In this document: positions 7,035-14,418 of the stretch, one piece after another
How the letters are laid out: each line of letters opens with the position of its first letter
How positions within the stretch are numbered: position 1 is the stretch's first letter
NCBI GenBank assembly: GCA_002813105.2
Contig: CP017966.2
Coordinates: 496,001-560,000, forward strand
Direction of reading: 5' to 3'
Length of the DNA: 64,000 nucleotides
Source: Methanosarcinales archaeon Met12
Lineage (GTDB): Archaea; Halobacteriota; UBA148; JAJOKI01
The notes under the pieces: generated by a model
What the model was told of the DNA's origin: nothing
The model's input: the letters and a program-made list of their open reading frames with translations, nothing else
The model's database searches: none
Made by a program: the position numbers and the translations under genes

Positions 7035-8044
7035 AGGGACTCTCTTGGAAATTGCCGGAGAAGATAGGGCATATGATAAGGCATATCAGATTGCCGGAGA
7101 GCATAAGGCATATCAACTTCCAGTCAGGGATTCCGCACCTGTTCTTTCTTGCATCCGTGCTTTTGGTGGCAATTATCACCCTATTCTTCGTCGCATTCAT
7201 ACTCTACACAGCGCTCCCTGTCTTCAAAAGCGAGGGGCTGATAAACTTCATCACTGGCACAAGGTGGTCTTATTACGAGGGAGTCTATGGAATCAGGCTG
7301 TTCATCATCGGAACGCTCATAATGACCTGCGTCACCCTGATGCTTGCCGTCCCTGTGAGCGTCTTCACCGCGATGCTCCTCGCGGAGTTTGCGCCCCCCC
7401 GCGTGGCATCGGCTCTGCGCCCCCTCATCGAACTTTTGGTAGGGATTCCATCGGTGGTATATGGCATCCTCGGGTTCTTCGTGCTCGAAAACGTATTTCG
7501 GCACCATGTCGACCCGTTTTTATGCGCCGCGCTTGGCTCATTCATCCCGTTCTTCCGTGATGTCGATCCAAACAGCGGCTCAGGCATCCTGCTCGCAGCC
7601 ACGGTACTTGCGGTGATGGTCCTTCCGACGATTACCTCGATATCCGAGGATGTTATACGCTCTGTTCCATCAAAATACAGAGAGGCATCGTTTGCGCTCG
7701 GCGCCACCAGATGGGAGACCATGAAGAAGGTGGTGCTTCCCATATCATCAAGCGGCATCCTTACGGCAACCATCATCGGAATGCTGCGTGCGATGGGGGA
7801 GGCGACCGCAGTGGTGATGCTGGTCGGGAATGCCGCGAAGGTTCCGGCCTCGATTACGGATACGGCATATCCGATGACTGCAAAGATTTTAAACGAGATT
7901 TGCTACTATGTCGCGATGGATGAGCCGCGAAGCGCGCTCTTTGGGGTTGCGGCGGTTCTTTTTGCGATGCAGTTCTTCTTCGTATGCGCCATGAGATTGG
8001 TTGGAGGCTGGGACAGGATTCGCCTTAGCACGCGCCCCAATTAA
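7031..8044 (+). CDS. pstC: Phosphate ABC transporter permease PstC
   Basis: This 337-residue inner permease subunit of the high-affinity phosphate importer has a basic N-terminal tail of about 35 residues, followed by six or more membrane helices. The ABC-permease EAA loop is present near residues 225-250, with ALGATRWETMKKVVLP, and is followed by GMLRAMGEATAVVMLVGN, a typical PstC segment. GIPSVVYGILGFFVL near 140-154 also matches the family. It pairs with PstA 19 nt downstream. No pstB ATPase gene is found in this window, so energising the transporter would need one encoded elsewhere. Confidence 0.93.
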   Translation: MKGLSWKLPEKIGHMIRHIRLPESIRHINFQSGIPHLFFLASVLLVAIITLFFVAFILYTALPVFKSEGLINFITGTRWSYYEGVYGIRLFIIGTLIMTCVTLMLAVPVSVFTAMLLAEFAPPRVASALRPLIELLVGIPSVVYGILGFFVLENVFRHHVDPFLCAALGSFIPFFRDVDPNSGSGILLAATVLAVMVLPTITSISEDVIRSVPSKYREASFALGATRWETMKKVVLPISSSGILTATIIGMLRAMGEATAVVMLVGNAAKVPASITDTAYPMTAKILNEICYYVAMDEPRSALFGVAAVLFAMQFFFVCAMRLVGGWDRIRLSTRPN

Positions 8045-8063
8045 GATTTCTTAGAGGATTACC

Positions 8064-8960
8064 ATGAACTATCGAAAACTCGAAGAGCGAATCTGTATAA
8101 TGATATCCTGGGCTGCGGCAGCGGTCGCCTTGCTCGCACTCACCATAATCCTCGGAACGATTACATGGGAGGCGCTGCCAAGTTTGAGCATCTACTTTAT
8201 GGTCACGCCCGAGTCCGATGTGCCTGGCCTCGGCGGCGGAGTTGCAAATGCGATTGCTGGCACATTCCTGCTTGCGGTCCTGTCGACTGCGTTTGCAGCG
8301 CCGCTTGCGTTGGGAACTGCGATATACCTCAAACGCTATACAAAAAGCGGAGCCTTTGTGAACGCCATGAATTTCTTGCTCGATGTGCTCGCAGGCACGC
8401 CCTCAATTGTGCTCGGCGTCTTCGGGCTTTTTTTCCTCGTCTTTTACATGAAGCACATAACCGGGGGGTTCTCGCTGTTTGCGGCAACAATCGCACTTGT
8501 CCTTGTGGTGCTGCCTGTAATCGAGCGCGCGACGGAAACGGCAATAGATTCGGTTCCGGCAGAGATTGAGGAGGGGAGCTATGCACTCGGCGCAACAAAA
8601 TGGGAAACGCTGCGGCATATAACGATTCCATATGCATCCGTCGGAATGATAACAGGCGTAATACTTGGCATCGGAAGAGCTGTCGAACAATCTGCAGTAG
8701 TATTGCTTACTGCGGGCTACACCCAGTTTCTGCCGGAGTTCAAAATACTTCCGTCCGAGGTGCTTATATTTGGCATTGAAATACGCCCATTACAGGATTT
8801 GGTCGCAGCACTTCCAATCACGGTGTTCCGCTCGTTCTCGCAGCCGCACCTCACCCCGGCATCAGACGGATTCGGAGCGGCCTTTGCACTGGTACTCATC
8901 ATGATACTGCTTAATGCAACCATACGGATACTTATTCGATGGAGGGGGCAGGTTGGCTAA
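8064..8960 (+). CDS. pstA: Phosphate ABC transporter permease PstA
   Basis: This 298-residue partner permease of PstC has six predicted membrane helices. Its EAA loop YALGATKWETLRHITIP (about 172-188) is preceded by VPAEIEEG and followed by GIGRAVEQSAVVLLTAGY, the PstA counterpart of the PstC segment. GTPSIVLGVFGLFFLVF (about 112-128) matches the conserved helix. The last codons overlap the likely TTG start of the secretion ATPase (TTGGCTAA), tying the transporter to the pilus-type genes in one operon. In most genomes pstB would follow at this place. Confidence 0.93.
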   Translation: MNYRKLEERICIMISWAAAAVALLALTIILGTITWEALPSLSIYFMVTPESDVPGLGGGVANAIAGTFLLAVLSTAFAAPLALGTAIYLKRYTKSGAFVNAMNFLLDVLAGTPSIVLGVFGLFFLVFYMKHITGGFSLFAATIALVLVVLPVIERATETAIDSVPAEIEEGSYALGATKWETLRHITIPYASVGMITGVILGIGRAVEQSAVVLLTAGYTQFLPEFKILPSEVLIFGIEIRPLQDLVAALPITVFRSFSQPHLTPASDGFGAAFALVLIMILLNATIRILIRWRGQVG

Positions 8961-10749
8961 TTTCAGATTAAAACCAAAGAGGGGGCCTGCCGATCGGACT
9001 GAAGATGACGCTGTGAAACCAGCAAAGTCGGCGGATAGACTCAAATCGATGCTCCGGAAGGTGTCATCACTCCCTATACAAGACCGTATCGAGCGGCATC
9101 TGATGCCGCATCTTAAGGGGGCGGGCAGATTTGAGCTCGGTGGATTCTGTCTGGATGACATACGGAAGCGAATCGAGCAGCATTTAACGCCGGAGAGCAA
9201 ACCCATCGAAGCCCTTGACTTTGGAGTGGGTGAGGTGTCGACTCCGATGCCGGGGGTTCCGCTGCGAGATGTAAATGTCACCTATGCAGTTAGCCCCCCG
9301 TTCCAGTATGTGAACGTTCGTTTTGAGGGAGACGAGCTGGTCTATCATACAGTAGAGCCTTTACTGAGCGATGATGAATTGAAGTGTCTGAAGGTCATCG
9401 AAAACGCATTTGAAAAGATGATTCACTCAAAACTGGTGATAGTTGGGCATAAGGGCCGTGAAGAATACATAAGAGACAGATTTTCGATGATTGTCGATAT
9501 ATATGCGCTTAATTTAGACCATTTTCAGAAGGAAAAACTGTTCTACCACCTCCTGAAGACGTACATCGGATTTGGCAGGGTAGATATCCCGATGAAGGAC
9601 CCCTACCTCGAGGAGATTCACTGCAACGGACCGGGCACCAATATATATGTCTACCACAGGATATATGGCTCGATACGAACCAATATTGTGTTTGGGGAGG
9701 TGGAGCTGAGCAATTTCGTGATGAGGATTGCTCAGACCGCCGGCAGGCACATCTCGGTGCTTCAGCCGATACGGGATGCGACGTTACCGGATGGAAGCCG
9801 TGTTAACATCACCCTCGGGCAAGAGGTTACAAGAAAGGGGTCTACCTTCACAGTCAGGCGTTTCAGGACAAACCCGGTCTCTCCGATCGACCTTATCCAA
9901 TACGGAACCTTTGATTCAAGACAACTTGCATATCTCTGGATTGTCCTTGAATACAAACGGTCGGTGCTGGCGGCTGGCGGGACCGCGTCCGGAAAAACCA
10001 CAACCCTCAACGCCCTCTGCGCCTTCATACGCCCGGAATACAAAATCGTGTCAATCGAGGATACGGCAGAGTTGAACCTGATGCATCCGAACTGGACGCA
10101 ATCGGTCACAAGAACGGGGTTCGGTGGAGGCGCGACCAAAGAGGGAGGCGGTACGGGCAGGGACAAATTGGCAGGCGACGTGGACCTCTATGACCTGCTC
10201 GTGGCTGCGCTCAGACAGCGTCCGGAGTATATTGTGGTCGGCGAGGTGCGGGGGTCAGAGGCTTTCACGCTCTTCCATGCAATTTCGGTGGGACACCCAT
10301 GTCTCGGCACGATTCATGCGGGGTCGATGAAAGAACTTCTCTCGAGGGTCGAGTCGAAACCGATGGACGTTTCCAGAAATTTGTTTTCGAATGTGGACCT
10401 CGTAATCTTCAACTCGCTGATAAAGCAGGGAGAGCATTACATAAGAAGGAGTACACGTATCGTTGAGGTCATTGAGGTCGACCAGGACCGCGGAGACTTA
10501 ATCACAAATCCTGTCTTCAAATGGGACCCGGTTTCTGATGCATTCATACACGGGGGAAGTTACACCCTATTTACAGGTATACGGGACGAGTTCGGGGTAA
10601 AAGAAGAGCAGCTTTTAAATGAATTGAATGACCGGGCAGAACTACTGGACAGGTTGGCTCAAAACAACATTACAGATTACGAGACCGTTGTAAACGCCAT
10701 ACGGAAGTATTCACGAGACAGGGATGCGATGATGGAGGGAGTGGGATGA
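8953..10749 (+). CDS. Type IV pilus/TadA-like secretion ATPase (GspE family)
   Basis: This hexameric motor-type ATPase of archaeal type IV pilus-like systems has about 598 residues. An N-terminal domain of some 250 residues is followed by the RecA-like core. It has a P-loop AAGGTASGKTTTLNAL near residue 340, SIEDTAELNL (Asp box), YIVVGEVRGSEAF (Walker B) and a His-box region HAISVGHPCLGTIHAGS. Codons from an ATG at 8914 are open, but GGAGGGGG at 8940-8947 lies just before TTG 8953 and that start avoids a long pstA overlap. The stop overlaps the next gene by 4 nt. It resembles ArlI and PilT-like motors and is not a PstB-type ABC ATPase. Confidence 0.9.
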   Translation: MANFRLKPKRGPADRTEDDAVKPAKSADRLKSMLRKVSSLPIQDRIERHLMPHLKGAGRFELGGFCLDDIRKRIEQHLTPESKPIEALDFGVGEVSTPMPGVPLRDVNVTYAVSPPFQYVNVRFEGDELVYHTVEPLLSDDELKCLKVIENAFEKMIHSKLVIVGHKGREEYIRDRFSMIVDIYALNLDHFQKEKLFYHLLKTYIGFGRVDIPMKDPYLEEIHCNGPGTNIYVYHRIYGSIRTNIVFGEVELSNFVMRIAQTAGRHISVLQPIRDATLPDGSRVNITLGQEVTRKGSTFTVRRFRTNPVSPIDLIQYGTFDSRQLAYLWIVLEYKRSVLAAGGTASGKTTTLNALCAFIRPEYKIVSIEDTAELNLMHPNWTQSVTRTGFGGGATKEGGGTGRDKLAGDVDLYDLLVAALRQRPEYIVVGEVRGSEAFTLFHAISVGHPCLGTIHAGSMKELLSRVESKPMDVSRNLFSNVDLVIFNSLIKQGEHYIRRSTRIVEVIEVDQDRGDLITNPVFKWDPVSDAFIHGGSYTLFTGIRDEFGVKEEQLLNELNDRAELLDRLAQNNITDYETVVNAIRKYSRDRDAMMEGVG

Positions 10750-11609
10750 AGCGCCTCGAACGTTACAAAGTGTTATGTTACCGTTTTGGGCGATATATCA
10801 ACATATCGCCGCAGGGGGATGTGGCGAAGTCATTGTATCGAGCCGACATCGAGATGGCGCCCGGCATGTTCATCTCGCTTGTATTTGTCACGACGGTTGT
10901 TGCGACGGTCACGATGCTCGTTTTATCGACAATTCTCTTCCGCAACTCACCTAACCCACTCATCTATATCGCGGGGTTGACTTTGCTCACCTTCGGGCTC
11001 GTACTCAGCGCATTCCCGTTCGCACTATACAACAGATCGTCTGAGAAGAAGATGGACATCGAGCGGGAGCTTCCATATGCACTTGGTTATATGTCAGTAC
11101 TTGCAAGTGCAGGGTCGTCACCGCTCGACATTATCAGAAGGATTGCCATCGAGGATTACGGCCATATATCAAAGGAGTTCGGAAAGGTCATCTACCGGGT
11201 CGATATTCTTGGAGAGGATGCCATCACGGCTATGAACGATTTGATACAGAATACGCCGTCCGAGATGTTTCGAGGCGTCTGCATCGATATTGCAAACATC
11301 ATGCACGTGGGCGGCGGACTTATGAGTTACCTTGAGGGGAAATCAAAAGACCTGATGACGATGCGGAGACAGGTCCAGAAGGAGTTCGTCGATTCGCTCT
11401 CGATTTATGGCGAAATATACCTCGGCGGCATTGTGATGAGTATTATAATTGCAATCCTCGGAATCGTGGTTGGGGGTGCGCTTGGCATAGATTTTGGCAT
11501 CTTCCCACCGCGAGACCTCTTTAACATCACCACCTATGGCATGCTGCCGTTTATTAACATATTATTTCTTACCATACTCTGGATGAAGTATTCGGGGAGC
11601 CCGACATGA
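10746..11609 (+). CDS. Type IV pilus assembly membrane protein, TadC/GspF/ArlJ family
   Basis: This 287-residue protein is the polytopic platform that partners a secretion ATPase. Two membrane helices lie near residues 38-60 and 70-93. A cytoplasmic helical domain with the GspF pattern follows, including ELPYALGYMSVLASAGSSP, and two further helices end the protein (about 222-248 and 262-282). The start overlaps the ATPase stop as ATGA, and its own stop overlaps the next gene in the same way. With the larger homologue downstream it probably forms a two-component platform, as in other archaeal pilus loci that carry two GspF-like proteins. Confidence 0.85.
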   Translation: MKRLERYKVLCYRFGRYINISPQGDVAKSLYRADIEMAPGMFISLVFVTTVVATVTMLVLSTILFRNSPNPLIYIAGLTLLTFGLVLSAFPFALYNRSSEKKMDIERELPYALGYMSVLASAGSSPLDIIRRIAIEDYGHISKEFGKVIYRVDILGEDAITAMNDLIQNTPSEMFRGVCIDIANIMHVGGGLMSYLEGKSKDLMTMRRQVQKEFVDSLSIYGEIYLGGIVMSIIIAILGIVVGGALGIDFGIFPPRDLFNITTYGMLPFINILFLTILWMKYSGSPT

Positions 11610-13591
11610 AAATAGAAAAGTTTCGCATGCACGCCGCCAGATACGTGCAGATAATAAGATTGAAATATGACATAAGGCGAGAGTATTTCACTGTGGCGAT
11701 TCCCGTAATCGCTGCGATCGTACTCCTCTGTGTGGCAGTGCTCATTGGCCATACTTTCCCCGCCATAGGAGAAACGAGAGATGAGGTCGATGATGCACGG
11801 CTTGCCGCGTTTGCGGAACTTGTGGCTGAGTTGGGTGAAGTCGAAGATGGTATGGACGTGGAGCAGATTGAAGTGCCCCAGAAGGACGAGGAGATAAAAA
11901 ATAATCTGGACCATATACTTGTATTTGCAGTCTTGGTTGCGATTATCCCGTATTCGGTCGATATGTACATCCAAAAGGGGCTTCTTAAAAAACGTGAAAT
12001 TGCATACAGTGGATTTCTATTCAAGCTGTCTGAACTGATGAGGGGCGGCATAGACCCGATCAGAGGGGTGATTGAACTCTCAAAGACCGGGCTTGGCGCA
12101 ATAACGGGAAGCATTAAGGGGGCGGCATCTGCCATGATTCTCGGGCACTCGTTTGCGGATGCGATGAATAATATGGCAGCCGCACAGAAGAGCGAGATAA
12201 TCAAAAAGTACACAGCCCTGGTGGTTCGGGCATCGTACGCTGGTGGTTCGGTCGCAGATATTGTGTTCAGAACGTCAGAGGATATGCGGACCGTAATCAG
12301 GATAGAGCAAGAAAAAGAGGGGGACCTGAAACAATACACAATTATATTTTATTTTGCGCAGGGAATCATCGTCATGCTGATGTATGTCCTCTCGACCTCG
12401 CTTCTTCCAATGATTGAGGGGGCGGGGATGGAGGTATTGTTAGGAGATGCGGGAGTGGCTGATATAGATTTTAGACTCGGATTCTTCCATATGATCATCA
12501 TGAACGCATTCTTTGGCGGCCTGATCATAGGCCAGATCACAGAGGGGCATATAAAACACGGATTAAAGCATTCCGCAGTCCTTATGATTGTGTGCTATGT
12601 TGCATCCACTGCTTTAATTCTCCCGGTACCGCCGGCAGAGGGCGATATTACGATTGAAGTGCTCTCGGGCGATGGGCAGGAAGGGATAACCGGAGTACCA
12701 CTCGAATATCCTATCGTCTTCATGGTCCGGGACCGGGATGGAGACCCAGCCCAGGATGTCCAGGTTAGTATTAACATATTGCCGGGCGGCAGTGTAGATC
12801 CGGATATCGTGAAGACCGGGCCGGATGGCAGGGCCACTGTAAATATTGTGCCTGGTTTAACAGAGGGCGTCTATGAAATCAAAGCCATATCTGGCATCGT
12901 GGAAGAGACGGCGACCGCCCACGTCAGATTCCCGGAAAGACCGATTATAGTGCCCCCCTTAGACCAGACACTCGAAGCAGGTGCCTTTGGAGTGATTGTA
13001 TGGAATATAACTGATGATAATCCTGATCAGTTCCGGGTATTGAGAGATGGGGAAACGGTCATGGGCCCCGCCCAGCTAATAGATCGGCCCTTGTTGGAGG
13101 GACTGTACTATCAACTCCGCTCCATTATGGGAGTCGCCCACCTTAGTAGTGTGAATATAAGCGTTCCAATAACTATCACAACACCCGGGGTCTGGAACTA
13201 CACAATCATCGCGAGCGATACAACGGGCAATACGACGGGTGATGAAGTGATGATAACAATCATAGATGTTACACCGCCAAAGGTAATTTCCAATCCAATA
13301 GGTTACCCGGGAATAGGTATGTGGGCTAAGAACGGGGATATAATCAGATTAAATGTAACCGTTATAGATGAACATTCTGGCGTCAGGGATGTGATAGTTA
13401 ACGTCTCAAGCATCAACGATACGATCAGGTACCTATCCTTAACACGGGTTGCTGAAACAGACCTATTCACAGCAGATATAATGGTCAATACGGTAGCCCC
13501 CTATAGAATAAGAGAGGCCATCATCATCGCTACAGATAAGGCGAAGAATGTGAACAATACGATGTCGTTCAGCATAGACATTCGATATTGA
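11606..13591 (+). CDS. TadC/GspF-like membrane protein fused to Ig-like domains
   Basis: In this 661-residue protein roughly the first 355 residues are a GspF-type platform. A membrane helix lies near 28-48, an acidic loop near 50-95 and a helix near 103-122. The helical domain includes SGFLFKLSELMRGGIDP, and several more helices run to about 350. Residues from about 357 to 661 form an extracellular-type beta region. Ig-like modules can be seen near 357-445 (PDGRATVNIVPGL), 448-560 (ITTPGVWNYTIIASDTTGN) and 560-661. The attachment would place these domains outside the cell. The fusion is unusual for a pilus platform. The coding frame shows no break at the junction. Confidence 0.82.
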   Translation: MKIEKFRMHAARYVQIIRLKYDIRREYFTVAIPVIAAIVLLCVAVLIGHTFPAIGETRDEVDDARLAAFAELVAELGEVEDGMDVEQIEVPQKDEEIKNNLDHILVFAVLVAIIPYSVDMYIQKGLLKKREIAYSGFLFKLSELMRGGIDPIRGVIELSKTGLGAITGSIKGAASAMILGHSFADAMNNMAAAQKSEIIKKYTALVVRASYAGGSVADIVFRTSEDMRTVIRIEQEKEGDLKQYTIIFYFAQGIIVMLMYVLSTSLLPMIEGAGMEVLLGDAGVADIDFRLGFFHMIIMNAFFGGLIIGQITEGHIKHGLKHSAVLMIVCYVASTALILPVPPAEGDITIEVLSGDGQEGITGVPLEYPIVFMVRDRDGDPAQDVQVSINILPGGSVDPDIVKTGPDGRATVNIVPGLTEGVYEIKAISGIVEETATAHVRFPERPIIVPPLDQTLEAGAFGVIVWNITDDNPDQFRVLRDGETVMGPAQLIDRPLLEGLYYQLRSIMGVAHLSSVNISVPITITTPGVWNYTIIASDTTGNTTGDEVMITIIDVTPPKVISNPIGYPGIGMWAKNGDIIRLNVTVIDEHSGVRDVIVNVSSINDTIRYLSLTRVAETDLFTADIMVNTVAPYRIREAIIIATDKAKNVNNTMSFSIDIRY

Positions 13592-13636
13592 GTTTGGTAC
13601 TAAGTTCAATAAAATGACCGCAATTATTAATTGCAG

Positions 13637-14311
13637 CTATCCAACCCGCTCTCTCGTATCGATGGATATGCCTTCACTTGTCATATGGTAGGGTATCATC
13701 CTTTCCGGGGGCAGAACGCCTTCCAGTTTTGGGATGTTGATGACCTTATTTATTTTATCTCCGGCGTATATGGTTCTGAATTGAATTATGCCGTCCACCA
13801 TCGACCTCATAATCCTTTCAGTCCTCTCAGGAAATACGCCCATATCCGCTGCCAGCAAAAACATTGTATCGCTGTGTCGACTTACATCGATAAAAGAATT
13901 GAGCATATCCACCACCATATGCGTCTCTACATCTATGAAGAGTGATGTGAGGGTGTCCACTATACAGAGGTCCACACCAGAGATGTTCTGCGGCGATGGG
14001 GCGACCAAAGGGTACAATTTCCGGCGTTTCGGAGTATCTTCGTAGCACATATCGAGCAGAGTTGTTCGGTCCTTAAAGTCTCCAAGTATCGTGAACATCT
14101 CCGAATTCCCATCCATTCCAAACGCCGACATCTGAGCGAGAACATCCTCTCTCGACCGCTTTGTTGAGATGTACAACACTGTTTTTCCAAGTTTTATCGA
14201 TTCAAATCCAATCCTTTGGATGAATATGCTCTTTATACTACCTAACTCCTCTTCAATCAATAATACGCCCTTTTGTAGAGTCGCTTCCAATCCAATGCTA
14301 GATAAGTCCAT
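13637..14311 (-). CDS. KaiC/ArlH-like RecA-fold ATPase homologue with degenerate P-loop
   Basis: This 224-residue protein has the KaiC-domain pattern: LIEEELGSIKSIFIQRI where the P-loop should be (about 17-33), then GKTVLYISTKRSREDV, a Walker B-like DLCIVDTLTSLF (about 115-126) and a C-terminal beta region. The expected G-x-x-G-x-G-K-[ST] reads E-E-L-G-S-I-K-S, so two glycines are lost while Lys and Ser stay. ATP hydrolysis is therefore doubtful. ArlH of the archaellum belongs to this fold and binds ArlI, so this could be a regulatory partner of the secretion ATPase encoded convergently. That role is inference. Confidence 0.72.
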   Translation of the reverse strand: MDLSSIGLEATLQKGVLLIEEELGSIKSIFIQRIGFESIKLGKTVLYISTKRSREDVLAQMSAFGMDGNSEMFTILGDFKDRTTLLDMCYEDTPKRRKLYPLVAPSPQNISGVDLCIVDTLTSLFIDVETHMVVDMLNSFIDVSRHSDTMFLLAADMGVFPERTERIMRSMVDGIIQFRTIYAGDKINKVINIPKLEGVLPPERMIPYHMTSEGISIDTRERVG

Positions 14312-14418
14312 AATTACTAGTTAAGGTTCAATGCCATCATTCATAACGTTTTTGTTATACCCATACGTGTTTCTACAGCGATAGCACTTATTTATGGTTA
14401 CACACTATTTCTTAGTAG

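Noticed and set aside
7045-7560. 171-codon ORF inside pstC and similar long ORFs in pstA, hypE and hef
   Set aside because: Out-of-frame shadows of genes with full family motifs.
8953-10749. The ATPase as the missing PstB
   Set aside because: It has secretion-ATPase boxes and no ABC signature motif.
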